Positions 15,456-24,778 of a stretch of DNA of 64,000 nucleotides are shown here, piece by piece. Under the pieces are notes generated by a model that worked only from the letters and a program-made list of their open reading frames with translations, made no database searches and was not told the DNA's origin. The position numbers were made by a program, and so were the translations under genes. The DNA lies in the NCBI GenBank assembly GCA_035540495.1, contig DATLGL010000060.1, positions 62,001 to 126,000 of the forward strand. The letters are read 5' to 3'. The stretch's first letter is position 1, and the number at the start of each line of letters is the position of its first letter. Source of the stretch: DASVEG01 sp035540495 (GTDB taxonomy: Bacteria; Actinomycetota; Acidimicrobiia; Acidimicrobiales; CADCTF01).

Positions 15456-16576
15456 TACTTGAACGCGCTGCGGATCCGCGACAGGAAGCCGCTGTCCGCA
15501 GGCGCGACCTCCTCACCTCGTAGCTCGGCGAACCGGCGCAAGAGCTCCTGCTGCTCCTTCGAGAGGTCGGTCGGCGTCTCCACCACCACCTCCACCCGCA
15601 GGTCGCCGCGGGCCCGGCCGTTGCCGGCGGGCACGCCACGCCCCCGTAGCACGAACACCCGACCGTTCTGCGTGCCGGCCGGCACCACGAGGTCCTCGTC
15701 GCCGTCGAGAGCGGAGAACGTGACGTGGGTGCCGAGCGCCGCTTGGGCGAACGTGATGTGGATCTCCGCCACGAGGTCCTGCCCGTCGCGGACGAACCGG
15801 TCGTGCGGTCGCACGCGGATGTGGAGGTACAGGTCGCCGGGCGGCCCACCACGAGGACCGGCGGCGCCGCGGCCGGCCAGCCGGAGCTGGGTGCCATCAC
15901 CGACGCCCGGCGGCACCGCGACCTCGTACGTCTTCTCCTCGGTGCGCCGCCCTTCGCCACGGCAATCCGGGCACGGGTCGACGATCTCCTGGCCCATGCC
16001 ACCGCAGCGCGGGCAGGGGCTCGCGGTGACGACCTGCCCGAGGAGCGACTGGCGCACCCGCCGCACCTCACCCGCACCACCGCACACCGAGCACTGCTGG
16101 GGATGCGTTCCCGGCTTGGCCCCGCTCGCTTCGCAGGTCGAGCACGGCACGGGAGCCCGCAGCGAGATCTCGGTGCGAGTTCCGAACACCGAGTCCTCGA
16201 AGTCGAGCTCGAGCAGGAGCTCCATGTCCTGCCCACGCATGGGGCCGCGCTGGCGTGCGCCGAAGCCGGCGCCGCCGCCCGCTCCCCCGAAGAACGCGTC
16301 GAAGATGTCGCCGAGGCCGAACCCCTGCCCGCCGAAGGGGTCGCCACCAGCTCCTGCGCGTGCCCCGTCGGGGCCGAACATGTCGTACCGGCGCCGGCGC
16401 TCGGGATCGCGCAGCGTCTCGTAGGCGAGGCTGACTTCCTTGAACTTGTCGTGGGCGTCGGGGTCGTCGGGGTTCGCGTCCGGGTGCAGCTCGCGCGCGA
16501 GGCGGCGGTACGCCTTCTTGATGTCGTCGTCGGACGCGTTGCGCGAAACGCCCAGCAGCTCGTAGTAGTCGTTCAT
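15455..16576 (-). CDS. dnaJ: Chaperone DnaJ
   Basis: A 373-residue full-length type I Hsp40. The J domain (residues 1-70) has the HPD tripeptide in ELHPDANPDD. A Gly/Phe-rich linker follows (about 75-115). Four zinc-binding repeats are present: CSTCEASG, CSVCGGAG, CPRCGGMG and CPDCRGEG. The C-terminal substrate-binding domains follow. It stimulates DnaK ATPase and delivers unfolded clients. The ATG overlaps the hrcA stop, and the gene lies under the CIRCE element at 17598-17624, so heat-shock control by HrcA is expected. Confidence 0.96.
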   Translation of the reverse strand: MNDYYELLGVSRNASDDDIKKAYRRLARELHPDANPDDPDAHDKFKEVSLAYETLRDPERRRRYDMFGPDGARAGAGGDPFGGQGFGLGDIFDAFFGGAGGGAGFGARQRGPMRGQDMELLLELDFEDSVFGTRTEISLRAPVPCSTCEASGAKPGTHPQQCSVCGGAGEVRRVRQSLLGQVVTASPCPRCGGMGQEIVDPCPDCRGEGRRTEEKTYEVAVPPGVGDGTQLRLAGRGAAGPRGGPPGDLYLHIRVRPHDRFVRDGQDLVAEIHITFAQAALGTHVTFSALDGDEDLVVPAGTQNGRVFVLRGRGVPAGNGRARGDLRVEVVVETPTDLSKEQQELLRRFAELRGEEVAPADSGFLSRIRSAFK

Positions 16577-17577
16577 CAGCCTTCTGACAGTCGTCGCCCG
16601 AGTCGCTGGCTCACGAGCGCGACGGCGGCGAGGGCCTGCGGGTACTTCATGCGCGTCGGCCCGACGATGCCGATCGTGCCCGCCGACTCCCCCTCGACCT
16701 CGTAGGGCGCGACGACGACGGAGCACTCGGTCAGCGACTCGTGCCCGACCTCCGTTCCGATCGCGACCGACAGCCCGCGGTCGAGCACATCACGCAGCAG
16801 GCTGACCACCACGTACTGCTGCTCAAGGATGCCGAGCACGCGGCGCACCGTGTCGACCGCGTCGAACGCCGCGGCCATGCGCGACGCCCCGCCGACGAAG
16901 ACGTTGTCGGGCTCGTTGTCGTGATCACCTGCGAGCGCGTCGACGGCCGAGCTGACCACCGCGTCGAGCTCCGCGTCTCCGGTCGCCGGCGCCGTGACGG
17001 GATCGCCGACGGCTCGGCCGATGAGCATCGACGCGAGGCGAGCCGTCGCCGCTGCGAGGCGCTCGTCGCCGATGTCGTCGGCGAACTCCACCGACCGCTT
17101 CTCGACCGATCCGTTCGACAGGACGACCACGAGCAGAGCGAGGCGCGGCGTGAGCCCGACGAGCTGCACGCTGCGCACCGTCACGTGGGCATGCGGCGGC
17201 CCGATCACGACGGCGGCGTAGCTGGTGAGATCCGACAGGAGCCGCGTCGTGTCGGCCAGCATCGTCTCGAGAGCGCCGTGGGTCGTCTCGAAGAACTCGA
17301 GCACGGCTTGGCGCTGTGTCGCCTGCAGCCGCCCCTGGGGGGTGAGCGCGTCGACGAAGAACCGGTACCCCTTCTCCGTCGGGATGCGGCCGGCGCTCGT
17401 GTGGGGCTGGACGAGGAAACCTTCGCGCTCCAGCGACGCCAGCTCGTTGCGCACGGTGGCGGGCGACACGTTCAGCCGGCCCCGTTGCACGATCCGCGAC
17501 GAACCGACGGGCTGGCCGGTGTCGATGTACTCCTCCACGACAGCACGGAGGATCTCGGTCTTTCGATCGTCGAGCAT
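16576..17577 (-). CDS. hrcA: Heat-inducible transcription repressor HrcA
   Basis: A 333-residue repressor of class I heat-shock genes. The N-terminal winged helix (residues 1-80) includes ILRAVVEEYIDTGQPVGSS and VSPATVRNELASLEREGFL. The GAF-like middle and HrcA-specific dimer region follow. It binds CIRCE and is stabilised by GroEL in other bacteria. The ATG at 17577 gives MLDDRKTEIL, a normal HrcA N terminus; a longer frame upstream would run through CIRCE itself. It is the first gene of hrcA-dnaJ-rsmE. Confidence 0.96.
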   Translation of the reverse strand: MLDDRKTEILRAVVEEYIDTGQPVGSSRIVQRGRLNVSPATVRNELASLEREGFLVQPHTSAGRIPTEKGYRFFVDALTPQGRLQATQRQAVLEFFETTHGALETMLADTTRLLSDLTSYAAVVIGPPHAHVTVRSVQLVGLTPRLALLVVVLSNGSVEKRSVEFADDIGDERLAAATARLASMLIGRAVGDPVTAPATGDAELDAVVSSAVDALAGDHDNEPDNVFVGGASRMAAAFDAVDTVRRVLGILEQQYVVVSLLRDVLDRGLSVAIGTEVGHESLTECSVVVAPYEVEGESAGTIGIVGPTRMKYPQALAAVALVSQRLGRRLSEG

Positions 17578-17597
17578 GGTCGCGTCCGTGGGGTTGA

Positions 17598-17624
17598 TTA
17601 GCACTCGATTGTACCGAGTGCTAA
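17598..17624 (-). promoter_or_regulatory. CIRCE operator for hrcA-dnaJ
   Basis: A perfect 9-9-9 inverted repeat: TTAGCACTC, nine bases, GAGTGCTAA, with no mismatch to the consensus. It lies 20 bases upstream of the hrcA ATG, the usual place for HrcA autorepression. The facing diguanylate cyclase gene begins 94 bases away on the other strand. Confidence 0.96.
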
Positions 17625-17718
17625 GCGCTCCGCCCAGGACGGGTGGCGTCATCAGGATCTAGTTCTCACGGACTAGTTCTTGCTCAAGGTTTCGGGGGAG
17701 CCGCCCGACACTTGAACC

Positions 17719-19206
17719 GTGGCGGAGTTCCTCTCGCAGCGACTGCTCGGCAGACTCGGTGCGGTGCTGTTCGCACTGAGCGGGTTGGTGACGCTCGCGA
17801 ACCTGCTCGTGCCGTCGGAGGCGACCCGCAACATCGGCGTGATGGCCGGGGTCGGCACGTTCGCGATGGTCGTCGGCGGCGTCTGCTGGGTGCTCCCTTG
17901 GCACCGGTGGCCGAAGTGGTCGACGTTGCCGCTCGTCGCCGTCGCCTTCGCGATGATCTCGGCCGGCGGCATCGCGAGCCACCGTCCGTGGACCTACGCC
18001 ATCTACTGGGTCGTCGCCTTCGTGTGGCTCGGCGTCGCGCACAAGCGCTGGACGGCGACGATGTTCGTCCCGCTCGCGACCGCCCTGTACCTGTTGCCGT
18101 TCCTCGTCCACGACGACACCACGGTCGACGCCATCGCATCGGTCGGCGTCGTGATGCCCGTCTGCCTCCTCGTCGCCGAGTCGCTGGCGTGGGTGTCCGG
18201 CATGCTGCGTCAGGCCGAGCGCCTCGACCTGCGCCGCATGAGCGACATGGAGTCACTGCTCGAGGCGACCGTCTCCCTCGCCCGCCAGAGCGACGCGACC
18301 GGCGCGGCGAACCTCGTGGCCGAGCTCGCGGTGAAGCTTCTCCGAGCCGACAGCGCGGTGGTCCTGCTCGCCGACCCGTCGACGGACGCGCTTCGCGGCA
18401 CGGGCGGTTACCACTGGCAGGGCCGGGTGCAGACACTCGAGGCCACATGGCTCGACCAGCCGGCGCGAGCCGCACTCACCAGCTCCGACGTCACCGTCCA
18501 CGACGGCGGCATCGCCGGCCAGCTGACGCGAGCAGCCAAGGGCGCGCCTGCGATGTTCCTCCCGCTTCAGGGCTCGAGCGGCGTCCTCGGCCTCGTGATG
18601 GTCACCTACCCGAGCGGCACCAAGTTGCAGCTCGACGGGTTCGCATCGGGTCTCGCCCGCACCTTCGCCACCCAGGCAAGCCTCGCCTTCGAGCGTCTCC
18701 GGGCGACGCAGGTGCTCGTCGACGAGTCGATGCGCGATGCGCTCACCGGCGTCGGCAACCGCCGGCGGGCCGATGCGCTGCTCGACCAGCTGAAGCCGGG
18801 CGATGCGGTCGCGATCGTCGACATGGACCACTTCAAGCGGGTGAACGACGACCTCGGCCACGCCGCCGGCGACGAGGTGCTGGTGTCGCTGGCGTCGTTC
18901 CTCGACAAGTCGCTCCGCGACGGCGATGCGGTCGCTCGCTACGGCGGCGAGGAGTTCATCGTGGTGCTGCGCCAGGCGGGCGACTACGCCCGAGCGGCCA
19001 TGGAGCGCCTGCTCGACGGCTGGCACAACACCTCGCCCGTCACGACGTTCTCCGCCGGGGTCGCGGTGCACGCGACCGACTCGACGGCCGGTGCCACGCT
19101 CGCCGCGGCCGACGCGGCGCTGTACCGGGCCAAGCGAGCAGGGCGCGACTGCGTCCGGCACGCGGAGAGCCTCGACGGCGTCGACGCCATGGCCGTCATC
19201 GCTTGA
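17719..19206 (+). CDS. Membrane diguanylate cyclase (TM-GAF-GGDEF)
   Basis: A 495-residue protein with about six membrane helices (residues 10-170), a GAF-like sensor region (about 190-330) and a C-terminal GGDEF domain (about 335-485). The active-site loop is GGEEF at 409-413. The inhibitory I-site R-D-G-D is at 400-403, exactly five residues before it, so product inhibition by c-di-GMP is likely. DMDHFKRVNDDLGHAAGDEVL is the usual substrate-binding segment. There is no EAL domain. The start is GTG at 17719. The gene faces hrcA and overlaps the convergent photolyase by 11 bases. Confidence 0.93.
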   Translation: MAEFLSQRLLGRLGAVLFALSGLVTLANLLVPSEATRNIGVMAGVGTFAMVVGGVCWVLPWHRWPKWSTLPLVAVAFAMISAGGIASHRPWTYAIYWVVAFVWLGVAHKRWTATMFVPLATALYLLPFLVHDDTTVDAIASVGVVMPVCLLVAESLAWVSGMLRQAERLDLRRMSDMESLLEATVSLARQSDATGAANLVAELAVKLLRADSAVVLLADPSTDALRGTGGYHWQGRVQTLEATWLDQPARAALTSSDVTVHDGGIAGQLTRAAKGAPAMFLPLQGSSGVLGLVMVTYPSGTKLQLDGFASGLARTFATQASLAFERLRATQVLVDESMRDALTGVGNRRRADALLDQLKPGDAVAIVDMDHFKRVNDDLGHAAGDEVLVSLASFLDKSLRDGDAVARYGGEEFIVVLRQAGDYARAAMERLLDGWHNTSPVTTFSAGVAVHATDSTAGATLAAADAALYRAKRAGRDCVRHAESLDGVDAMAVIA

Positions 19207-20554
19207 CCTCTGCGTAGCGGCGCAACGCTTCGCCTCGTTCGGCAGCGTGATCCACGATCGGGGCCGGATCGTCGATGAAGAGGTCGGGCGGCCCGTCCCA
19301 CGGATGGTGGACGAAGCGGATGTCGATCCCGGCGAGTTCCGGTACGTAGCGGCGGACGTAGACGCCGTCGGGGTCGAACTTCTCGCCCTGCAGCACGGGG
19401 TTGAACACGCGGAAGGACGGCGCCGGGTCCGTGCCTGTGCCCGCCACCCACTGCCACCCGTGGTTGTTCGACGCCAGATCGCCGTCGACGAGGTGGTGGA
19501 GGAAGTGGCGCGCGCCGCGCTGCCAGTCGAGGTGGAGGTCCTTCACGAGAAAGCTGGCAACGATCATGCGGACGCGGTTGTGCATCCACCCTTCCGCCAC
19601 CAGCTGTCGCATCCCGGCGTCGACGATCGGGTACCCGGTGCGGCCCGCAGCCCACGCGGCGAAGCGCTCGTCGGCTTCAGGTCCGCGATCGGTACGCATC
19701 GCGGCCATGTGCTCCTGCAGCGGCTCCCGGGCCGACTCCGGGTGGTGCCAGAGGACGTCGGCGTAGAACTCGCGCCAGGCGAGCTCCATCCGGAGCCGCT
19801 CGTGCGAGGTGCTTCGGCCGAGACCGGCGAGGACTTGGCGAGGGTGGACGCAGCCGTACTTGAGGTACGGCGACAACCGCGTCGTGCCGTCGGCGGCCGG
19901 GTCGTTGCGGACCGCCTCGTAGCCGTCCGCGCCGACGAGGGCGCGACGGAGCCGTTCGCGCCCTGCTGCCTCGCCGGGCACGGGGAGGTTCGGCGATGCG
20001 CCGGCGGGATCGTCCGGGATCGACTCTGACGGCGGGCGGTCGACCACCTCGATCGTCGCGGGATCGAGCGCCGGCGCCGCCGCCGTCGCCGCGCCGCGGG
20101 CCTTCCACGCTCGGTAGAAGGGCGAGAAGACGCGGAAGGGCGTCCCGGTCTTCGTGACCAGCGATCCGGGTTCGATCGCGTACGGGCTTCCCGTCCGCAC
20201 CAGTTCGATTCCGGCTGCGTCGAGCTCTCGCTCGACCTCTTCGTCTCTCCGCCTTCCGTACGGGCCGAAGTCGGCGGCCGCGTGCACGGCGGTGGCGCCG
20301 ACCTCCTGCGCCAGCGCACGGACGACCTCTGCAGGACGGCCGGTCCGGAGGACGAGCCGTCCGCCGAGCGATCCGTCGAGCTGGCGGAGGCACCCATAGA
20401 GGAACGCGACGCGGTTCGGGCCGCTCGGCGCGCGCAGTCGGTCATCGAGGACGAACAGCGGGACGACCGGTCCGTCAGCGACCGCTGCTGCCAGCGCCGG
20501 GTTGTCGTCGATCCTCAGGTCGCGCCGGAACCAGACGACCGATGGCGATGTCAC
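19196..20554 (-). CDS. phr: Deoxyribodipyrimidine photo-lyase, class I
   Basis: A 452-residue cryptochrome/photolyase family member for light-driven repair of cyclobutane dimers. The N-terminal antenna-binding domain (SPSVVWFRRDLRIDDNPAL, residues 3-21) leads into the FAD-binding domain. The diagnostic blocks are ASFLVKDLHLDWQRGARHF and NHGWQWVAGTGTDPAPSFRVFNP near the C terminus. The length is normal for bacterial enzymes. Assignment as a photolyase rather than a cryptochrome is by overall similarity. The antenna cofactor cannot be told. Confidence 0.93.
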   Translation of the reverse strand: MTSPSVVWFRRDLRIDDNPALAAAVADGPVVPLFVLDDRLRAPSGPNRVAFLYGCLRQLDGSLGGRLVLRTGRPAEVVRALAQEVGATAVHAAADFGPYGRRRDEEVERELDAAGIELVRTGSPYAIEPGSLVTKTGTPFRVFSPFYRAWKARGAATAAAPALDPATIEVVDRPPSESIPDDPAGASPNLPVPGEAAGRERLRRALVGADGYEAVRNDPAADGTTRLSPYLKYGCVHPRQVLAGLGRSTSHERLRMELAWREFYADVLWHHPESAREPLQEHMAAMRTDRGPEADERFAAWAAGRTGYPIVDAGMRQLVAEGWMHNRVRMIVASFLVKDLHLDWQRGARHFLHHLVDGDLASNNHGWQWVAGTGTDPAPSFRVFNPVLQGEKFDPDGVYVRRYVPELAGIDIRFVHHPWDGPPDLFIDDPAPIVDHAAERGEALRRYAEVKR

Positions 20555-20582
20555 ACCGCGGAGTCTGACGGTGCGCTCGGTG

Positions 20583-21116
20583 CTACTTCACCGCGAGGTC
20601 GGCGTCGTCGCGAAGGTCGATGTCCGCCTCGTCGACGTCGCTGTTGCGGAGCGACAGCTGGGCCGCCGCCGCGGCGCCGCCGAGCGCCAGGGCGAGCACT
20701 CCCCACGCGGTGCCACGAAGGTCGAGGTCGAGGAAGCGGTCGATCGACACGAACCCGGGTCCGGTGAAGGCGAGGCCGGTGGCGACACCGGCGACCACGA
20801 AGGCGTACTCGAACCCGCCCGAGGTGACGAAGAAGGAGTTCCGGTGGACCGCGAGGGCGGCGACGATCATCACGCCGATCGCAGCAGCGGAGGCGAAGGG
20901 CGTGAGCAGGCCGAGCGCGATCCCGAGCCCGGCTGCGAGTTCGACGACGCCGGCGATCTCTGCGTGGCGCCGGCCGGGCCGGAAGCCGAGCGACTCCAGG
21001 AAGGCACCGGTGCCCTTCAGACCATGGCCACCGAACACGCCGAAGAGCTTCTGCGCTCCGTGCGCTGCGAGGGTCAGGCCGAGTACGAGGCGGATGACGA
21101 GGAGCCCGAAGTCCAT
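20583..21116 (-). CDS. DoxX-family membrane protein
   Basis: A 177-residue protein with four membrane helices and the N-terminal DoxX signature (RLVLGLTLAAHGAQKLFG then GTGAFLESLGFRPG). DoxX-like proteins have no settled biochemical role; some are linked to redox or thiosulfate metabolism. The C-terminal tail is charged and extends past the fourth helix (NSDVDEADIDLRDDADLAVK). It stands alone between the photolyase and the uronate dehydrogenase-like gene on the same strand. Confidence 0.88.
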   Translation of the reverse strand: MDFGLLVIRLVLGLTLAAHGAQKLFGVFGGHGLKGTGAFLESLGFRPGRRHAEIAGVVELAAGLGIALGLLTPFASAAAIGVMIVAALAVHRNSFFVTSGGFEYAFVVAGVATGLAFTGPGFVSIDRFLDLDLRGTAWGVLALALGGAAAAAQLSLRNSDVDEADIDLRDDADLAVK

Positions 21117-21156
21117 GGCACCGCCCTTACCCGGGGAGGTCGCGTCGCGTAACCCC

Positions 21157-21954
21157 TCACTCGACGGGCGCGTCGTACGCCGAGGTCGTGAACGGGCCGC
21201 CGATGCGGTGATGCACAGGATCGGTGATATCGATCTCGCCGTGCTCGGCGAGGAGCGCAGGGGCGAACCTCTCGGCGTCGTCGACCGGGTCGTACCCGAG
21301 CGCTCGTGCTGCGTCGAGGCTCACCCACCGCCGGGTGTTGTCCGACACGCCCCACACGACGCGGAAGCCCGGCGACGGCGCGGACAGCGCAGCAGCGAAC
21401 AGCCGCCCGCAATCGTCGGGTGACAGCCAGGTCGACAACGATCGGAGGTCGTGCGGCCGGTCCCGACAGGTGAGGATGCGCAGGCAGATCACGTCGAGGC
21501 CGTAGCGGTGGTGGTACATCGCGCCGAGCGCCTCGCCTGTCGCCTTCGCCACGCCGTAGTAGGTGTCGGGCGCCGGGAACAGCGAGTCGCCGAGTGGTGC
21601 GTCGTCTCGCGTGGCGAAGCCGACGGCGTGGTTGCTCGACGCGAACACGACCCGGCGCACACCGGCGCGACGGGCCGCCTCGAACGCCACGTACGTGCTC
21701 TCGATGTTCACGTCGCGGATCTGCTGCCACGACGCCTCGCCGGCGATCGACGCGAGGTGGACGACGGCGTCGACCCCGCGGCACGCGCCGGTCATCGCAT
21801 CCAGATCGGTGGCGGAAGCGTGAACCACCCGGTCGGCGGGCGCATCGTCGATCGGCTCGACATCGAGAAGGCGGAGCGTGAACTGCGGCGGCATCAGACG
21901 ATCGCGCAGGTAGCGACCGATCAACCCGGCGGCGCCGGTGACGAGCACCTCCAC
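21157..21954 (-). CDS. NAD-dependent uronate dehydrogenase-like SDR
   Basis: A 265-residue extended short-chain dehydrogenase. The Rossmann motif GAAGLIGR is at residues 7-14, and the catalytic YxxxK is YGVAK near 148. Further segments (VVHLASIAGEASWQQIRDVNI, FASSNHAVGF, LRSLSTWLSPDD) resemble uronate dehydrogenase, which oxidises glucuronate or galacturonate to the aldarolactone. No other uronate genes are nearby, so the substrate is inferred from similarity only. Confidence 0.8.
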   Translation of the reverse strand: MEVLVTGAAGLIGRYLRDRLMPPQFTLRLLDVEPIDDAPADRVVHASATDLDAMTGACRGVDAVVHLASIAGEASWQQIRDVNIESTYVAFEAARRAGVRRVVFASSNHAVGFATRDDAPLGDSLFPAPDTYYGVAKATGEALGAMYHHRYGLDVICLRILTCRDRPHDLRSLSTWLSPDDCGRLFAAALSAPSPGFRVVWGVSDNTRRWVSLDAARALGYDPVDDAERFAPALLAEHGEIDITDPVHHRIGGPFTTSAYDAPVE

Positions 21955-21967
21955 CGACGTGCCCGCC

Positions 21968-23752
21968 TCAGTCTTCCAACCGCAGGACTTGGATGAAGGC
22001 GTCGTTCGGGACCTCCACCCGGCCGATGTTCTTCATCCGCTTCTTGCCTTCCTTCTGCTTCTCGAGCAGCTTCCGCTTGCGGCTGATGTCACCGCCGTAG
22101 CACTTGGCGAGGACGTCCTTCCGCTTCGCCTTCACCGTCTCCCGGGCGATGATGCGGCCGCCGATCGCGGCTTGGATCGGCACGTCGAACATCTGGCGTG
22201 GGATGACCTGACGGAGCTTCTCGGTCATCGTGCGCCCGTACTCCTCGGCCTTCGACTTCTCGACGATCGTCGAGAACGCGTCGACCGGGATCCCGTTGAG
22301 GAGCACGTCGACCTTCACCAGGTTCGACGGGCGGTAGCCCGCCGGCTCGTAGTCGAGCGAGGCGTAGCCCTTGGTGCGCGACTTGAGCTGGTCGAAGAAG
22401 TCGACGACCACCTCGGCGAGCGGGATCTTGTAGATCAGCTCGAGGCGATCGGTCGACAGGTACTCCATCTTCTCCATCTCGCCCCGACGGGTCTGGCAAA
22501 GATCCATCAACGTGCCGGTGTACTCCGCCGGCGTGAGCAGGGTGACGGTGAAGAACGGCTCCTCGATCGACTCGATGCTCTGGGCCGCGGGCATGTCGGA
22601 GGGGTTGTCGACCTCGATGGTCGTGCCGTCGGTCTTGTGCACGAGGTACTCCACCGAGGGAGCGGTCGCGATGAGCGACAGGTCGAACTCGCGCTCGAGG
22701 CGCTCGCGGACGATCTCCATGTGGAGGAGGCCGAGGAAGCCGCAGCGGAAGCCGAAGCCGAGCGCGCCCGAGGTCTCCGGCGAGTACGTGAAGGAGCTGT
22801 CGTTGAGGCGCAGCTTCTCGAGGGCCTCACGGAGGTCCTCGAAGTCGTCGCCCTCGACCGGGTAGAGGCCGCAGAAGACCATCGGCTTCGGTTCCTGGTA
22901 GCCGGCGAGCGGCTCCGGCGCCGGACGAGCGGCGTCCGTCACGGTCTCGCCGGAGCGGGCCTCGCTGACGTCCTTGATGCCCGCCATCAGGTAGCCGACC
23001 TCGCCAGGGCCGAGCTCTGCGACAGGCACCTGAGCCGGCGTGCGGATCCCGATCTCGTCGACCTCGTGGACGACGCCGGTCTGCATGAACCGCAGCTTCG
23101 CCCCGCTGCGCAGCCGGCCGTTCATGACGCGCACGGCGCTGACGACGCCGCGGTACTGGTCGTAGTACGAGTCGAAGATCAGCCCCTGCAGGGGTGCTTC
23201 GGCATCACCGTTCGGGGGAGGGATGCGCTCGACGATGGCGTCGAGCAGCTCGGGTACGCCCTGGCCGGTCTTCGCGCTGATGTGGAGGATCTCCTCAGCG
23301 GGCAGACCGAGGACGTTCTCGATCTCCCCCGCGTAGCGGTCGGGATCGGCCGCGGGCAGGTCGATCTTGTTCAGGGCGGCCACGATCTCGAGGTCGTGCT
23401 CGAGCGCGAGGAAGCAGTTGGCCAGCGTCTGGGCCTCGATCCCCTGCGACGCGTCGACGACGAGGACGACGCCCTCACATGCCGCGAGGCTGCGGCTCAC
23501 CTCGTAGCCGAAGTCGACGTGGCCGGGGGTGTCGATCAACTGGATGATGTGGTCGCCCCACTGCACCCGCACGTTCTGGGCCTTGATGGTGATGCCGCGC
23601 TCTCGCTCGATGTCCATCGAGTCGAGGTACTGCTCGCGCATCTCGCGTGTGTCGACGGCCTTCGTCAGCTCGAGGATGCGGTCGGCGAGGGTGCTCTTCC
23701 CATGGTCGACATGGGCGATGATCGCAAGGTTGCGCAGGCGCGAGAGGTCCAT
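21968..23752 (-). CDS. lepA: Elongation factor 4 (LepA)
   Basis: A 594-residue translational GTPase that acts on ribosomes during stress or initiation. The P-loop is AHVDHGKST near residue 14, with G3 DTPGHVDF and G4 NKIDLPAADPD in order. EF-G-like domains II, III and V follow, then the LepA-specific C-terminal domain (RPSNLVKVDVLLNG and the basic KRKDVLAKCYGGDISRKRKL). The length is typical. It precedes a hydroxyacid dehydrogenase gene transcribed in the same direction. Confidence 0.97.
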   Translation of the reverse strand: MDLSRLRNLAIIAHVDHGKSTLADRILELTKAVDTREMREQYLDSMDIERERGITIKAQNVRVQWGDHIIQLIDTPGHVDFGYEVSRSLAACEGVVLVVDASQGIEAQTLANCFLALEHDLEIVAALNKIDLPAADPDRYAGEIENVLGLPAEEILHISAKTGQGVPELLDAIVERIPPPNGDAEAPLQGLIFDSYYDQYRGVVSAVRVMNGRLRSGAKLRFMQTGVVHEVDEIGIRTPAQVPVAELGPGEVGYLMAGIKDVSEARSGETVTDAARPAPEPLAGYQEPKPMVFCGLYPVEGDDFEDLREALEKLRLNDSSFTYSPETSGALGFGFRCGFLGLLHMEIVRERLEREFDLSLIATAPSVEYLVHKTDGTTIEVDNPSDMPAAQSIESIEEPFFTVTLLTPAEYTGTLMDLCQTRRGEMEKMEYLSTDRLELIYKIPLAEVVVDFFDQLKSRTKGYASLDYEPAGYRPSNLVKVDVLLNGIPVDAFSTIVEKSKAEEYGRTMTEKLRQVIPRQMFDVPIQAAIGGRIIARETVKAKRKDVLAKCYGGDISRKRKLLEKQKEGKKRMKNIGRVEVPNDAFIQVLRLED

Positions 23753-23786
23753 GGGAGTCGATCAAGGCTACTGACCAATCGGCGGT

Positions 23787-24707
23787 TCAATAGCCGAGGT
23801 CGGGATCGACCAGACCGATCAGCGGCTTCCCGGCCGCGAAGAGCTTCAGGTTGTCGACGATCCGCTTCTTCATCGGCGCGATCGCCATCTCGATCGTGTT
23901 CGCGGTGTGGGGCGTGATGATCACGTTCGGGAGAACCCACAACGGATGTCCGTCGGGAAGGGGCTCCGGGTCGGTCACGTCGAGCGCGGCGCCGGCGATC
24001 GCCCCTTCTGTGAGCACGTCGACGAGGTCGTCGGTCACCACGTGCTCGCCGCGACCGACGTTCACGAGCCACGCGTGCGGCGGCATCTTGCGCAAGCGTT
24101 CGCCGTCGAGCAACCCCCTCGTCTCGGGTGTGAGCGCCCATGCGACGAACACGACGTCGGCGCCGGACAGGGCGTCGTCGAGGCGGTTCGGACCGACCAC
24201 CCGGTGCACCCACTTCATCGGCTTCGCGCTGCGGCGGACGACCGTGATCGTCGTCCTGAGGGGGCGCAGGAGCTCGACCAGAACCTCGGTGATGCCGCCG
24301 CCGCCGAGGATCGTCACGTTGCCGCCGAACAGCGACCGCCCGGACGACTCGCCCCACGAGGTCGCACGGACCCGTCCCGGGAGGTCGCGCAACCCAGCCA
24401 GGGCGAGCGCCAGCGCGTGCTCCGCCACGGGCTCCGCGAAGACGCCCTTGCCGCACGTCCACGTCAGCTCGGGATCGAACAGCCCGAGGCGTGCGAAGTC
24501 CTCGACGCCGGCCCAACGCAGGTGCACCCACCGGAGGTCTGGACCGGCCTGCTCGAGCGTCGATGCCAGGGCGTCCGGCCCCTTCGGCGACGTCCAGATG
24601 AGGGCTTCGGCCTCGGGGAGCGCGACGATGTCCGCGCCGGCCTCCTCCACCGCCTCCCTCGCGTAGTCGGGAACGGGTTCAGGAGCGAGCGCGACGCGGG
24701 GTCTCAC
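23787..24707 (-). CDS. D-isomer-specific 2-hydroxyacid dehydrogenase
   Basis: A 306-residue NAD-binding dehydrogenase. The Rossmann glycine-rich loop appears as ILGGGGITEVL (about residues 129-139). The catalytic Arg lies in LVNVGRGEHV, the Glu in DVTDPEPLP, and the His in IITPHTAN. The family reduces 2-keto acids or oxidises D-2-hydroxy acids. The extra residues before the glycine loop suggest the GHRPR/hydroxypyruvate reductase branch. The substrate is unknown. It runs divergently from rpsT. Confidence 0.85.
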   Translation of the reverse strand: MRPRVALAPEPVPDYAREAVEEAGADIVALPEAEALIWTSPKGPDALASTLEQAGPDLRWVHLRWAGVEDFARLGLFDPELTWTCGKGVFAEPVAEHALALALAGLRDLPGRVRATSWGESSGRSLFGGNVTILGGGGITEVLVELLRPLRTTITVVRRSAKPMKWVHRVVGPNRLDDALSGADVVFVAWALTPETRGLLDGERLRKMPPHAWLVNVGRGEHVVTDDLVDVLTEGAIAGAALDVTDPEPLPDGHPLWVLPNVIITPHTANTIEMAIAPMKKRIVDNLKLFAAGKPLIGLVDPDLGY

Positions 24708-24732
24708 CTGGGAGACCGTAGCTGGGGCCTGC

Positions 24733-24738
24733 TAACCT
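24733..24738 (+). promoter_or_regulatory. Putative -10 box for rpsT
   Basis: TAACCT preceded by TGC (an extended -10, TGCTAACCT) lies 41 bases before the rpsT GTG. The same nine bases occur upstream of tRNA-Ala at 42201-42209, another highly expressed stable-product gene. No clear -35 hexamer is seen at either. Confidence 0.4.
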
Positions 24739-24778
24739 CTCTCGGTTCCGATTCTTCGACAAGGACGTCTCTCTTCCC

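Noticed and set aside
21938..23917. Plus-strand open frame of 659 codons
   Set aside because: It is antisense to lepA, which is complete and conserved on the minus strand.
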